DNA of 64,000 nucleotides. Source: Bacillus sp. FJAT-50079. Lineage in GTDB: Bacteria > Bacillota > Bacilli > Bacillales > Bacillaceae_C. The notes below the pieces were generated by a model. That model was given only the letters and a program-made list of their open reading frames with translations, ran no database searches and was not told the DNA's origin. Below are positions 32,486 to 41,553 of the stretch, piece after piece. The DNA is taken from positions 62,001-126,000 of the forward strand of contig NZ_JAGYPD010000002.1 of assembly GCF_018343515.1 (NCBI RefSeq). The letters are read 5' to 3'. A program made the position numbers and the translations under genes. Positions within the stretch are counted from its first letter, which is position 1, and each line of letters begins with the position of its first letter.

Positions 32486-33265
32486 ATGAATATTAGCTTC
32501 ATTGCAACGCTCTTCTTAATTGGGTTGATAGGCTCCTTTATTTCAGGGATGTTAGGAATAGGTGGGGCCATTATTAATTTTCCACTGCTATTATATATCC
32601 CTGCTTCACTTGGTGTTGCCCATTTTACTTCCCACGAAGTGTCAGGAATTACTGCCATCCAAGTATTTTTTGCGACGATTGGCGGTGTTATTGCCTATCG
32701 TAAAGGCGGATTTTTAAATAAAAAGTTAATTGGGTATATGGGTGTTAGTATTTTAATTGGAAGTTTTATCGGAGGATTAGGCTCTACACGTATGTCTGAA
32801 GGCGGAATTAATGTAGTATATGGAATTTTAGCGTTCATTGCAGCTGTCATGATGTTTGTACCTAAAAAAGGACTTGATGACCTATCCTTTGAGCAAGTAA
32901 AATTTAACAAATGGTTTGCCGCATCGCTAGCATTAATCGTTGGGATAGGCGCCGGGATTGTTGGGGCGGGAGGAGCATTTTTATTAGTGCCTATCATGCT
33001 TACCGTATTAAAAATTCCTACAAGAATGACAATCGCTTCTTCTTTAGCAATAACACTTATCTCATCCATAGGCGCCGTAGCTGGAAAAATGACAACTGGA
33101 CAAGTTGAAATCTTTCCATCACTTATCATGGTAGTCGCTAGTTTAATTGCATCACCGCTCGGGGCTCTGGCGGGGAAAAGGGTTAATACAAAAGTGTTAC
33201 AAGAGATTTTAGCTATATTAATAGTTGCTACCGCAGGGAAGATATGGATAGATATAGTTAAATGA
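32486..33265 (+). CDS. TauE/SafE family sulfite exporter
   Basis: 259 residues, about eight membrane helices in two internally similar halves: [20 protein letters not shown] (first repeat) and [20 protein letters not shown] (second repeat), the 'G-l-G-GGg--l-P' pattern of TauE/SafE. Located behind a persulfide dioxygenase, it is the probable sulfite export step. Ribosome site GAAGGAGG. The following thioredoxin gene starts 15 bases later. Confidence 0.93.
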   Translation: MNISFIATLFLIGLIGSFISGMLGIGGAIINFPLLLYIPASLGVAHFTSHEVSGITAIQVFFATIGGVIAYRKGGFLNKKLIGYMGVSILIGSFIGGLGSTRMSEGGINVVYGILAFIAAVMMFVPKKGLDDLSFEQVKFNKWFAASLALIVGIGAGIVGAGGAFLLVPIMLTVLKIPTRMTIASSLAITLISSIGAVAGKMTTGQVEIFPSLIMVVASLIASPLGALAGKRVNTKVLQEILAILIVATAGKIWIDIVK

Positions 33266-33280
33266 AAGGAGAAAGTATGT

Positions 33281-33628
33281 ATGATTAATTTAACATCGCT
33301 CACCTCAGTAGAAAGATTTATCGAGGAACATCAGTTTAGTTTTTTATATGTATCGAGACCGAATTGCGGAGTTTGTCATGCGTTACTTCCCCAGGTGAAG
33401 GATATGCTGAAAGAATTTCCACGCATAGAGTTAGGGCATATAAATGCGGATGATATCGAAGAAATAGCAGGACGTTTTTCAATTTTCACCGTGCCGGCAC
33501 TGCTTTTATTTGTAGATGGTAAAGAGATGATCAGGGAAGCTCACTTTGTTCATATGCAATCTTTGCAAGATAGGATAAGTAAAATTTATAATATGGTTGC
33601 TGTGAAATCAGATGAAAATAAACTATAA
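33281..33628 (+). CDS. Thioredoxin-family protein (CGVC active site)
   Basis: 115 residues. Thioredoxin fold with SRPNCGVCHALLPQVKDML (CGVC in place of CGPC), HINADDIEEIAGRFSIF and the cis-Pro loop FTVPALLLFVDGKE. The atypical CGVC site and weak N-terminal strand resemble YtpP-like thioredoxins. Within the sulfide operon a role in reducing persulfidated proteins is likely but inferred. Confidence 0.9.
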   Translation: MINLTSLTSVERFIEEHQFSFLYVSRPNCGVCHALLPQVKDMLKEFPRIELGHINADDIEEIAGRFSIFTVPALLLFVDGKEMIREAHFVHMQSLQDRISKIYNMVAVKSDENKL

Positions 33629-33648
33629 ATGGAGAAGGAAGTATACCG

Positions 33649-34245
33649 GTGGGACAGGAATTATATAAAAAAGTTTATAACGTTAAGGAGTTTTATATTG
33701 CTCTGTATAAAGGTTTAAGAACATTCAAATATATGACAAGAAACAAAAAAACAAATAAGATGTCATCACATTTGATTGAAAGAATTATGCTCGCTGTAAC
33801 GGAAGTGAATGGCTGTGAGGTTTGTTCATATGCTCATACAAAGATTGCTTTAGAGCAAGGAATGAGTGAAGAGGAAATAGCAATGCTATTATCCGGAAAC
33901 ACGGAAGGGATTTCTAATTATGAAGTGATGGCTATTGTTTTTGCGCAGCATTATGCGGATACGAGAGGAAATCCATCGAGGGAAGCATGGGAGCGCATCG
34001 TTGAAGCATATGAAATGGAAAAAGCCTTGGGGATCTTAGGTGCGATTCGAATGATTATGATTGGGAACATATACGGGATTGCGTTAAGTGCATTTAGAAG
34101 CCGTATCAAAGGTAAGAAGATTGACAAAACTAATCTATTATATGAGATCAAGATGATCGTAAGTATTATTCTCCTTTTACCAGCCGCTTTAATCCATAGT
34201 TTCATCTTGAATCTGTTCAACGTCCCTTTGATTGATTTCGGTTAA
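33649..34245 (+). CDS. Carboxymuconolactone decarboxylase/AhpD-like protein
   Basis: 198 residues from a GTG at 33649 (GGAGAAGGA 8 bases before). All-helical AhpD-like fold with the CxxC peroxidatic pair in EVNGCEVCSYAHTKIALEQG, with the usual His two positions after; GMSEEEIAMLLSG follows. Members are alkylhydroperoxidase-like enzymes or decarboxylases. The C-terminal about 40 residues add a hydrophobic helix (MIVSIILLLPAALIHSFILN), so this form may be membrane-attached. Last gene before the methyltransferase. Confidence 0.88.
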   Translation: MGQELYKKVYNVKEFYIALYKGLRTFKYMTRNKKTNKMSSHLIERIMLAVTEVNGCEVCSYAHTKIALEQGMSEEEIAMLLSGNTEGISNYEVMAIVFAQHYADTRGNPSREAWERIVEAYEMEKALGILGAIRMIMIGNIYGIALSAFRSRIKGKKIDKTNLLYEIKMIVSIILLLPAALIHSFILNLFNVPLIDFG

Positions 34246-34302
34246 TTCACCGTAATAGAATTAGATAGATAGACAATTAATAATAGAAAGGATGATGAAA
34301 AG

Positions 34303-34923
34303 ATGAACCACTGGCATACTCGCTTTCAAAAGGAGAATTATGTTTATGGCAGGGAACCGAATGTTTTTTTGAAAGAATTTCAAAAGAAAATAATAATCTC
34401 TGGTGATGTTTTGGCCGTAGCTGAAGGAGAAGGACGTAATGCGGTTTATTTAGCAGAACAGGGAATGAATGTTACAGCATGGGATTATGCGGAGTCAGGA
34501 CTTGAGAAAACAAATAAGCTTGCAAAAGAACGAGGTGTTATTGTCTCAACTGAGCTTATCGATTTAAACGAAGCAAACTGGAATAAAGCTAAATGGGATG
34601 AAATTGTATGTATATTTGGCCATTTCCCGCCAGAACTGCGACAGAAAACACTCCAGGGTATAAAGGAAGCCGTAAAGCCGGGTGGTTATTTTCTGACGGA
34701 GGTGTATTCACATTACCAGCTACCTTATAAAAGTGGCGGACCGCGAGATCTTGATTTTTTGTACAAACCAGAAGAGTTTTTAAGTAACTTTTCCGAATGG
34801 AGGATTGTTCATTTTTTCATGGGTGAGGTGACCCGTCACGAAGGCGAACTCCATAACGGACGATCACATGTAATCCAATTTGTTGGTCAAAAACCAGAGG
34901 GGCAGAGTCAAGAGACGATTTAA
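34303..34923 (+). CDS. Class I SAM-dependent methyltransferase
   Basis: 206 residues. Motif I is VLAVAEGEGRNAVYLAEQG (SAM-binding loop AEGEGRN), motif II VTAWDYAESGLEKTNKLA, and post-motif VKPGGYFLTEVYSH. The sequence resembles TehB-like methyltransferases that act on tellurite or thiols; with a sulfide cluster upstream, thiol methylation is conceivable. This is context inference. RBS AAAGGATGATG. A terminator follows. Confidence 0.88.
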   Translation: MNHWHTRFQKENYVYGREPNVFLKEFQKKIIISGDVLAVAEGEGRNAVYLAEQGMNVTAWDYAESGLEKTNKLAKERGVIVSTELIDLNEANWNKAKWDEIVCIFGHFPPELRQKTLQGIKEAVKPGGYFLTEVYSHYQLPYKSGGPRDLDFLYKPEEFLSNFSEWRIVHFFMGEVTRHEGELHNGRSHVIQFVGQKPEGQSQETI

Positions 34924-34945
34924 AAAGCGTTCAAACATTATTCGG

Positions 34946-34979
34946 GCTGAATCCACTCGATTGCGGTTCAGCTCTTTTT
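34946..34979 (+). terminator. Intrinsic terminator after the methyltransferase
   Basis: GCTGAA and TTCAGC pair, with additional C-G pairs inside the loop (TCC / GCGG), followed by TCTTTTTC. Confidence 0.65.
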
Positions 34980-35051
34980 CTACCACTTGTTCGCTTATAC
35001 TTTATAACCTCCATTGTTTTCATTTTTTTTATATGTTATAGTATCAGCATC

Positions 35052-35111
35052 ACTTATTAAAGATGTTTAGTAAGTTTTTTATTCGATACATATTAAAGAG
35101 GTTTAATAAGT
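35052..35111 (+). promoter_or_regulatory. Two 24-bp ROK operators in front of the ROK gene
   Basis: Site 1 (35052-35075) is ACTTATTAAA-GATG-TTTAGTAAGT; site 2 (35088-35111) is ACATATTAAA-GAGG-TTTAATAAGT. Both have 10-base arms around a 4-base centre and one arm mismatch. A third copy at 36609 precedes the MFS gene. The architecture and repetition mark them as operators of the ROK regulator. Confidence 0.75.
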
Positions 35112-35135
35112 CTATTTCATAAGGTGGTGACGTTG

Positions 35136-36155
35136 ATGAATACTACTCCAAAATCGATGGGAAAAGTCATTCTTTCAGATATTCGCAAGTCATTGTTAGA
35201 GCTTGGAAGTGCAACAAAAGTTGAGCTCAGTGAAAAATTAGTGATTAGTTTTCCAACAATAAGTAAGTTCCTTGCTCAAATGGAGAAAGATGGAGAAGTT
35301 CATTCCGTTGGTTTAGATGAATCGAGCGGTGGGAGAAGAGCAAAAAGATATACATATAATCCAGAGCATATGCTTGGCATAGCCATTTTCTTAGAGAAAG
35401 CAGAAACCCATTATACAATTTTTAATTGTGTAGGAGACATAAAGGAACAAGGAAAAGCTCCGAGTGTATTAAAAAATGATGGATTACATGTATTAATGGA
35501 GTACATTGATAACATGATGACTAAATACCATAAAATAAGTTCGATAGCTATTGGTGTTCCTGGTTCCGTTGATCGTGGACGAATTTTTTATATACCTGGA
35601 TACGAGCAGTTTCAAAACTTTGATTTAAAAGGATACTGTGAGGAACGTTTTTCTATCCCTATTGTTGTAGAGAACGACATGAATGCGGCGATTCTTGGTT
35701 ATTACCATCACCATAAGATAAAGAGTCATCAATCCCTTATTTATTTGTATTCTGGTCAAAATGGCCCTGGCGCAGGTTTTATGATCAATGGAGATGTCGT
35801 GCGAGGAAGTACTTTTTTCGCTGGCGAGGTTTCTTTCGTTCCTCAGTATAATGAACGAAACTTTGGACAGGCGCTAGAAAACGAAAGTGGCTCTCAAAAG
35901 CTAATGATAAGCGGGGAACAACAAATTGACGCAATCAGTAGATTAGTAGCCTCTTTTATATCGATCATTAATCCACATACGATTATTTTTTGTAACGATG
36001 AAATCGAAAAAGAGGGATTAACGAAAGTTGCAATCGGCAGTTCAAAATATATTCCATCAGAACATCTTCCAGAACTTACGGTAAGTGATTGGATGCAAGA
36101 CTATTTATACGGATTACAAAGACTATGCCTTGATCTCATGATCAAAGAAATGTAA
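35136..36155 (+). CDS. ROK family transcriptional regulator (NagC/XylR type)
   Basis: 339 residues from ATG 35136 (AAGGTGGTG 7 bases before). N-terminal winged helix-turn-helix ([54 protein letters not shown]), then a ROK sugar-binding domain with [37 protein letters not shown] and [17 protein letters not shown]. The usual zinc motif (CxCGxxGCxE) after the GE-H region is missing ([18 protein letters not shown]), and the phosphate loop DxGxT is degenerate, so it is a sensor and not a kinase. It should repress this cluster in the absence of a sugar. Confidence 0.9.
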   Translation: MNTTPKSMGKVILSDIRKSLLELGSATKVELSEKLVISFPTISKFLAQMEKDGEVHSVGLDESSGGRRAKRYTYNPEHMLGIAIFLEKAETHYTIFNCVGDIKEQGKAPSVLKNDGLHVLMEYIDNMMTKYHKISSIAIGVPGSVDRGRIFYIPGYEQFQNFDLKGYCEERFSIPIVVENDMNAAILGYYHHHKIKSHQSLIYLYSGQNGPGAGFMINGDVVRGSTFFAGEVSFVPQYNERNFGQALENESGSQKLMISGEQQIDAISRLVASFISIINPHTIIFCNDEIEKEGLTKVAIGSSKYIPSEHLPELTVSDWMQDYLYGLQRLCLDLMIKEM

Positions 36156-36189
36156 AAGTGATTGTCGATCATTTAAAGGAGTGAATGGG

Positions 36190-36570
36190 ATGAAAATTGA
36201 ACATGTAGCAATCTGGGTCAATGATTTGGAAGGCGTGAGGGAATTTTATGAAACGTACTTTAATTGTAAGTCAAACATGAAATACCACAATCGCAAAAAT
36301 AAGTTTGAATCTTATTTTCTAACTTTTGATTCTGGTGCAAGATTGGAGATTATGCGTAAAGAGGGGATAAATCAGCAAAATCCGGGTGTTCAATTAGGGT
36401 GGGCTCATATTGCGATCTCATTGGGGAGCAGAGAGTCTGTTAATCAATTGACGGCCAGATTAAAAAATGATGGCTATCCTGTTATTAATGGTCCACGTGT
36501 GACTGGAGACGGATATTATGAAAGTGTGATAGAAGATCCTGAAGGAAACCTGATCGAGTTGACTGAATGA
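36190..36570 (+). CDS. VOC family protein
   Basis: 126 residues from ATG 36190 (AAAGGAGTG 8 bases before). Vicinal-oxygen-chelate fold: [20 protein letters not shown] at the start, [20 protein letters not shown] in the middle, and [14 protein letters not shown] at the end. The metal ligands His (EHVAIW), His (WAHIAI) and Glu (NLIEL) line up with glyoxalase I-like enzymes, so it may be catalytic. It is in the ROK operon, 34 bases after the regulator. Confidence 0.9.
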   Translation: MKIEHVAIWVNDLEGVREFYETYFNCKSNMKYHNRKNKFESYFLTFDSGARLEIMRKEGINQQNPGVQLGWAHIAISLGSRESVNQLTARLKNDGYPVINGPRVTGDGYYESVIEDPEGNLIELTE

Positions 36571-36608
36571 TAAAATTGGCAAACAGCTGAAGATCGTTTG
36601 ATTTCCAC

Positions 36609-36632
36609 ACTTATTAAAGAACTTTAATAAGC
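36609..36632 (+). promoter_or_regulatory. ROK operator in front of the MFS gene
   Basis: ACTTATTAAA-GAAC-TTTAATAAGC, 24 bases, with arms matching at nine of ten positions; outer CCAC/GTGG extend the dyad by a further four pairs. It matches the two sites upstream of the ROK gene. Confidence 0.75.
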
Positions 36633-36705
36633 GTGGAGTAAAACGGTCAAAAATATTTTCTATGTAGAATGTTCTGTGAATAAAATTTATAGGGCGAGGG
36701 CAAAT

Positions 36706-37932
36706 ATGACAACATTCCTTTTAGTCATTATTTATTTAGCTTTTATTAGCTTAGGTTTACCTGATTCATTGTTGGGTTCAGCATGGCCTGTGATGCAATT
36801 AGATTTGGGGGCTCCACTTGAAACGGCGGGCTTTCTTTTCATGACGATTGCAGGTGGGACGATTATCTCCAGTTTAGTTAGCGGAAAAGTGCTTAAACGG
36901 TTCGGAACTGGCAACGTCACGTTTGTCAGTGTCCTCATGACTGCGCTCGCATTGTTAGGATTTCATTTTGCCCCATCTGTTGTTTGGCTAATTGTTTGTG
37001 CGATCCCACTTGGATTAGGGGCAGGGGCTGTTGATGCAGGCTTAAATGATTATGTGGCGACGAATTATAAGGCACATCATATGAGTTGGTTACATTGTTT
37101 TTGGGGCGTAGGAGCGACTCTTGGACCAATTATTATGGCTCAGGTTATTTTGGGAGAAAATTCTTGGAGAAATGGATATTTTATTATTTCTGGTATTCAG
37201 TTTGCATTAGTGATCATCCTTCTTTTCACTTTGCCTTTATGGAAAAAAGTGAACAAGAGTAGCAATATTCCATCACACGAAGAGGTAGAGGATGTAAAAG
37301 ATAGCAATCATGCTCAAGATGATGTTGGAGATGCAAAACCTTTGCAAATCAAAGGAGTGAAACTAGCGCTCGTATCCTTTTTATTTTATTGTGCAGTTGA
37401 GGCGACAATGGGTCTTTGGGGAAGCAGTTTTTTGGTGAATATGAAAGGATTAAATGCAGCTACTGCCGCCCAATGGGTTTCCTTTTATTTCGCTGGAATA
37501 ACAATTGGTCGGTTTATCACCGGATTTATTACGTTTAAAATGACGAATCATACGCTTATTCGAGCGGGACAACTGATCGCAGCAACGGGTGCTATTATTT
37601 TAATTTTACCTTTTCCGTCCATTTTTTCACTTATAGGTTTTATTATCGTTGGACTAGGGTTAGCACCGATCTTTCCATGTATGTTGCATGAAACGCCAAC
37701 ACGCTTTGGAAAAAAACATTCTCAGACAATCATGGGTTATCAAATGGCAGTTGCTTACACTGGCACTACATTTATGCCGCCTCTCCTTGGATTTATCGCA
37801 TCTCATTCAACGATTGGAATCTTTCCAATTTGTATTGTTATTTTTGTTGCAGCCATGCTTCTAAGTTCAGAAACATTAAATACTTTACTGAAGAAGAAGC
37901 TATTATTAAAGAGCAATTCGAAAGCAATATAA
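36706..37932 (+). CDS. MFS transporter (FucP-like)
   Basis: The ATG at 36706 follows GCGAGGG; the frame is open 30 bases further but lacks a ribosome site. 408 residues, twelve helices in two halves with a central charged loop (about 195-220; EVEDVKDSNHAQDD). Conserved segments: FISLGLPDSLLGSAWPVMQL in helix 1, LGLGAGAVDAGLNDYVATNY, WLHCFWGVGATLGPI and FPCMLHETPTRFGKK. This pattern is that of sugar MFS proteins related to FucP. Control by the ROK operator suggests carbohydrate transport. Confidence 0.9.
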   Translation: MTTFLLVIIYLAFISLGLPDSLLGSAWPVMQLDLGAPLETAGFLFMTIAGGTIISSLVSGKVLKRFGTGNVTFVSVLMTALALLGFHFAPSVVWLIVCAIPLGLGAGAVDAGLNDYVATNYKAHHMSWLHCFWGVGATLGPIIMAQVILGENSWRNGYFIISGIQFALVIILLFTLPLWKKVNKSSNIPSHEEVEDVKDSNHAQDDVGDAKPLQIKGVKLALVSFLFYCAVEATMGLWGSSFLVNMKGLNAATAAQWVSFYFAGITIGRFITGFITFKMTNHTLIRAGQLIAATGAIILILPFPSIFSLIGFIIVGLGLAPIFPCMLHETPTRFGKKHSQTIMGYQMAVAYTGTTFMPPLLGFIASHSTIGIFPICIVIFVAAMLLSSETLNTLLKKKLLLKSNSKAI

Positions 37933-37936
37933 GATT

Positions 37937-38185
37937 ACTATATGAGTTGAAGTTAAAATGTTCATTTAAATGGTTTTAACAGAAGTATACCTAGTTGATT
38001 GGAATGAAAGGCGGCGACTCCTGGGGATTAGCAGCAAACGTGAGACCCCACAGGAGTGCGGCGACGAGGAGGCTCACGTGCTGCCCCAGGAAAGCGTCCG
38101 CCTGGAACGGAAATCAACGGTGTTTGCTTCCCACATTTTATGTATGTTATTTATTTCAACATATATAGAAGCATTTATAATTTAG
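37937..38185 (+). repeat. Dispersed GC-rich Bacillales intergenic repeat, copy 2
   Basis: Alignable over its length with 4780-5025, same orientation. Differences are single bases and small gaps (for example AAACGTGAGACC for AAGCGCGAGACC; TGCTGCCCCAGG for TGCTGCCCCCCGG). The matched bases extend through the AT-rich flanks, so the repeat unit is the whole about 246 bases. It separates the MFS gene from the HAD gene. Confidence 0.85.
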
Positions 38186-38204
38186 AATTGTAGGGGAAAA
38201 TCAT

Positions 38205-39014
38205 ATGATTAAATTAGTGTTAACGGATATGGATGGAACATTTTTAAATAATAGTGGTGATTTTAACCGGGAATTATATAAGGATGTCAAAAAAATAATA
38301 AAAGAAAAAGGAGTTGTTTTCGCTCCTGTAACCGGGAAGCAGTGTGAACGTGTTGAAGAGCTATTTGGCGATGATTCAGAAGATTTGTGGATTTTAGGTG
38401 ATAGTGCGACTAGAATCAAGCATAATGGGAACTTTGTGTATGAATCTTTGTTAAGTAATAAATTAGGGCTTGAAATCATCCAATTACTAGAGGAAATAAG
38501 CCAAGAACATACGATTATTGCCTGTACTAGAAACGGTGCGGTCATTAAAGATAACATATCAAAGGAAGAGGCAGCTATTGTAAGAAGGTCATATGCTCAA
38601 GTAAAACAGGTCTCTCATTTTAACTATATAACAGATGATTTTGTTAAAATCACGATTCATGATCCACTATTAAGATGCATGGAGACAAAGAAACAGCTTG
38701 CTCGTTTTTTTGAGTCAGCTTATATTATTGCTTCTGAAGACGCATGGATCGATATAGCAAATGCAAATGTTCATAAGGGGACGACGGTTGAACATTTGCA
38801 GCGTTTATTGAATGTTACTCCGGAAGAAACAATGGCATTCGGAGATGGTTACAATGATTTAGAGCTTATGACTCGCAGCGTATATAGCTTCGCTGTTCGA
38901 AATGCAGTTCAAGAAGTAAAAGATGCTGCCCATTTCATTACCCGTTCAAATGAAGAAGATGGTGTGATGAAAACAATGATTCAAATATTATCGTTACAAG
39001 AAAGCAGGCATTAA
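38205..39014 (+). CDS. Cof-type HAD-IIB phosphatase
   Basis: 269 residues: [20 protein letters not shown] (nucleophile Asp), [19 protein letters not shown], Lys in [16 protein letters not shown] and [16 protein letters not shown]. The C2B cap is present. Sugar-phosphate phosphatases of this type often accompany sugar uptake genes. Stop and maa start are one base apart, so the two are translated together. Confidence 0.9.
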   Translation: MIKLVLTDMDGTFLNNSGDFNRELYKDVKKIIKEKGVVFAPVTGKQCERVEELFGDDSEDLWILGDSATRIKHNGNFVYESLLSNKLGLEIIQLLEEISQEHTIIACTRNGAVIKDNISKEEAAIVRRSYAQVKQVSHFNYITDDFVKITIHDPLLRCMETKKQLARFFESAYIIASEDAWIDIANANVHKGTTVEHLQRLLNVTPEETMAFGDGYNDLELMTRSVYSFAVRNAVQEVKDAAHFITRSNEEDGVMKTMIQILSLQESRH

Positions 39015-39015
39015 A

Positions 39016-39576
39016 ATGAAATCAGAAAAAGAAAAAATGGTAGCTGGAGAAATGTATGATCCAGCAGACCCTGTATTATCAAAAGAACGGATGGAAGCAA
39101 GACGTAAAGTTAGGATCTATAACCAAACGTTAGAAACGGAAGGAGATAAGCGGACAAAATTATTAAAGGAATTGCTCGGATCAACTGGAGAAAACGTATC
39201 GATGGAGCCAAATATCAGATTTGATTATGGCTATAATACGCACGTAGGAGATAACTTTTTTGCGAATTTTGACTGTACGATTTTAGATGTTTGTGAAGTG
39301 CGTTTTGGCGATAATTGTTTGCTTGCTCCTGGCGTACAAATCTATACAGCGACACATCCCCTAAATCCAGTTGAACGGAATTCTGGAATAGAATACGGAA
39401 AACCGATTACGTTCGGCAATAATGTGTGGATTGGAGGTAGTGCGATCATAAATCCAGGTGTAACAGTAGGCGATAATGTAGTAGTTGCATCAGGCTCAGT
39501 CGTTACGAAAGATGTACCTGATAACGTTGTAGTTGGCGGTAATCCGGCAAAAATTATTAAACGAATTGAAATATGA
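39016..39576 (+). CDS. maa: Maltose O-acetyltransferase
   Basis: 186 residues, left-handed beta helix of hexapeptide repeats. The N-terminal block [20 protein letters not shown] and [20 protein letters not shown] are typical of Maa/LacA; the active-site His is in [20 protein letters not shown] and the acetyl-CoA loop is [20 protein letters not shown], ending in [11 protein letters not shown]. It acetylates sugars from acetyl-CoA. It pairs with the upstream phosphatase and possibly with the MFS transporter as a sugar detoxification set. Confidence 0.92.
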   Translation: MKSEKEKMVAGEMYDPADPVLSKERMEARRKVRIYNQTLETEGDKRTKLLKELLGSTGENVSMEPNIRFDYGYNTHVGDNFFANFDCTILDVCEVRFGDNCLLAPGVQIYTATHPLNPVERNSGIEYGKPITFGNNVWIGGSAIINPGVTVGDNVVVASGSVVTKDVPDNVVVGGNPAKIIKRIEI

Positions 39577-39673
39577 AGGAACTAGCGATCGGTTTTTGAA
39601 CAATTGGTATCCATAGGAGCTAGGCTAAAAAAAAGAAGCTATATGTACTCGGAAGTTTTTCTAATCATCATCC

Positions 39674-39711
39674 AAACTGGACCCCATATGTATGGGTTCA
39701 GTCTTTTTGTG
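39674..39711 (+). terminator. Intrinsic terminator after maa
   Basis: AAACTGGACCCCATA pairs with TATGGGTTCAGT (one bulge), followed by CTTTTTGTG. Confidence 0.7.
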
Positions 39712-39824
39712 TCATCATTCCCCAATTTCTCTCCAGTGAGTTACAACGTAAAGGAAACATACTTGGTAGAAATTGTCTTAAAAAGTATATGGATTGTGAT
39801 ACACTAACCTTAAGGAGTGATTTC

Positions 39825-39902
39825 ATGAAAATCATCTCTGTTTTCTTGCTTGTCCTATTGGTGATCATTCCATATTTATATAAATTTTTTCACTATAATT
39901 AA
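39825..39902 (+). CDS. 25-residue membrane peptide
   Basis: TAAGGAGTGATTTC places a strong ribosome site 6-8 bases before the ATG. The product MKIISVFLLVLLVIIPYLYK followed by FFHYN is a single hydrophobic helix with a Lys at the N-terminus and an aromatic end. Nothing else codes here. Candidates are a type I toxin-like peptide or a small membrane regulator; neither has further support, and no antisense RNA promoter was recognised. Confidence 0.4.
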   Translation: MKIISVFLLVLLVIIPYLYKFFHYN

Positions 39903-39988
39903 TCCATGTTTAAGAAACTTCATTTCGGGGATTTTTGCCTTGCGAAAATCAAATTACAGTAAAATTGTTAACAATCCTTTAAAGGCTC

Positions 39989-40561
39989 TCATTTAGGTAT
40001 GTATTTGTTACTTCCAGGAAGTCGCTTGATTTTATTCCATGCTTCAATCGCTGCTATTCGACTTTCACCATGATTTTTCGGGTCGGCGAAAAAGTCACGT
40101 ATGAATTGATTGTATTCAAATTGAGGAGCAATGACTTTTTTATATGTGGGATCTTTTTTTCGAGTTTCTTCCTCATACCAAGCTTCTACAACATCACGAT
40201 ATGTTTTTCCAATATTGTCCTTAAAATAGTTTTGTATATAAGTAGAAAAATGAAATTTCGGGATGACTGACTTAAAAAATGCTCTTACATCTTGACTACA
40301 ACGATGGTTTCTCGTGATGACTGTATCAAGGCTTAATCCGGATTGAGTTTCCAGCTTTTTATATATTTTTGATTTTCTAATCGGATTTTTAATCTCTCCC
40401 GTCCGTAGAAATGTTTCGATCCTCTCGGAAATTTCTACTTTTGAACCAGATGCACTTATTCCATTTTCCTTGCAAAATGTTTGTAATTCTTCTTTTAGCC
40501 AATAAAATTCTTGAAAACATTGAATGCTAATATCTTTTGTCAGATTAGGCCTCACTAGCAA
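39989..40561 (-). CDS. SAP-domain protein with DUF6434
   Basis: 190 residues. The N-terminal SAP motif (about 15-55; LKEELQTFCKENGISASGSK, VEISERIETFLRTG) is a helix-extended-loop-helix used for nucleic-acid binding. The C-terminal part (about 75-185; ITRNHRCSQDVRAFFKSVIP, FHFSTYIQNYFKDNIGKTYR, EYNQFIRDFFADPKNHGESR) matches DUF6434, repeated in two halves with F-(I/V)-x-F-F patterns. Function unknown. Monocistronic on the minus strand. Confidence 0.82.
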   Translation of the reverse strand: MLVRPNLTKDISIQCFQEFYWLKEELQTFCKENGISASGSKVEISERIETFLRTGEIKNPIRKSKIYKKLETQSGLSLDTVITRNHRCSQDVRAFFKSVIPKFHFSTYIQNYFKDNIGKTYRDVVEAWYEEETRKKDPTYKKVIAPQFEYNQFIRDFFADPKNHGESRIAAIEAWNKIKRLPGSNKYIPK

Positions 40562-40677
40562 TACCTCCTTACACCCATTATAGAACGTTAGTTCCTATTA
40601 ATCAAAATGAACATCACACAAAATTTTTGACAATGGATAGATAGAAGGATTAAAGCTTTATTACAGAATACTTTCGA

Positions 40678-40706
40678 TTTACATATACCCTGATACGGTA
40701 TAGTAT
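40678..40706 (+). promoter_or_regulatory. Promoter with TATACC/GGTATA dyad before the DJ-1 gene
   Basis: TTTACA (40678-40683), 17-base spacer, TAGTAT (40701-40706). The spacer contains TATACC-CTGATAC-GGTATA, a near relative of the CstR sites (but with a 7-base centre). It may bind a CsoR/CstR- or MerR-type regulator. Confidence 0.45.
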
Positions 40707-40812
40707 AGAGTGAGAGAATGTTAGAACAATGTGATATATAAGGAAATATTATCTAATTATTTCTATTAGAGTAAGTGCTATTTTAATGGTTTACGAGAAG
40801 GGGAATAATTAA

Positions 40813-41451
40813 ATGAGAAGGAAAAATGTAGGAATTTTGCTGTTTGACTATGTGGATATTTTAGATTTTGCTGGTCCCGCTGAAGTATTGGCGTTAACTA
40901 CGAATAATGAAGCTGAACAAGCAGTTACACTTTACAAAAAACAACTATTGCCAGCAAGACCTTTTAAAGTGTTTACGATTACAGAAGCTGGAAAGGAAAT
41001 AAAAACGCATTCCGGTATTAAAGTTGTACCTGATTTCAGCATTGATACCAGCCCTGAATTAGATATTCTAATCATTCCAGGCGGGCCTTTAAGAGCAGTA
41101 CAATCCATCGTTAAAAACCAAAAGATAAAAAATTGGATAATTAAACATAAAAGTATTGAATATATATGTTCAGTCTGTACCGGAGCATATATTTTAGGAG
41201 AAACAGGGTTGTTAGATGGAAAGAAGGCAACAACCCATCATTTAGCATTAAAGCTGCTGCAAGGAAAATATCCTGATATCCGGGTTATATCAGACAGTAA
41301 AGTTGTACACGATGGCAATCTCATATCTTCTGGCGGAGTTTCTTCTGGGATTAATATGGCACTTTATCTCGTTGAACAAATCATGGGTAAACCTGCTTCC
41401 GAAAGAATAGCTAAAACGATAGAATTCGTACAAGAATGTAATCACTACTGA
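40813..41451 (+). CDS. DJ-1/PfpI family protein
   Basis: 212 residues. DJ-1/PfpI fold with NVGILLFDYVDILDFAGPAE at the start, LDILIIPGGPLRAVQSIVKN, the nucleophile elbow EYICSVCTGAYILGETGLLD (Cys in SVCTGA), and ATTHHLALKLL. The arrangement resembles isonitrile hydratase-like and ThiJ/GlxA-type proteins, without an AraC domain. It may be a hydrolase or a glyoxalase-like protein. Monocistronic. Confidence 0.88.
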   Translation: MRRKNVGILLFDYVDILDFAGPAEVLALTTNNEAEQAVTLYKKQLLPARPFKVFTITEAGKEIKTHSGIKVVPDFSIDTSPELDILIIPGGPLRAVQSIVKNQKIKNWIIKHKSIEYICSVCTGAYILGETGLLDGKKATTHHLALKLLQGKYPDIRVISDSKVVHDGNLISSGGVSSGINMALYLVEQIMGKPASERIAKTIEFVQECNHY

Positions 41452-41553
41452 CGGAGTTCTACTAACTTCGTTCTTTTATGGTATGATATGCGCAATTCCA
41501 TAATAGAAATTTATATTAAAACAACTGATTTTTTTACCTAGGAGGCGGAGAAT

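Noticed and set aside
36735-37129. Minus-strand frames inside the MFS gene
   Set aside because: Shadow frames with no start signals or motifs.
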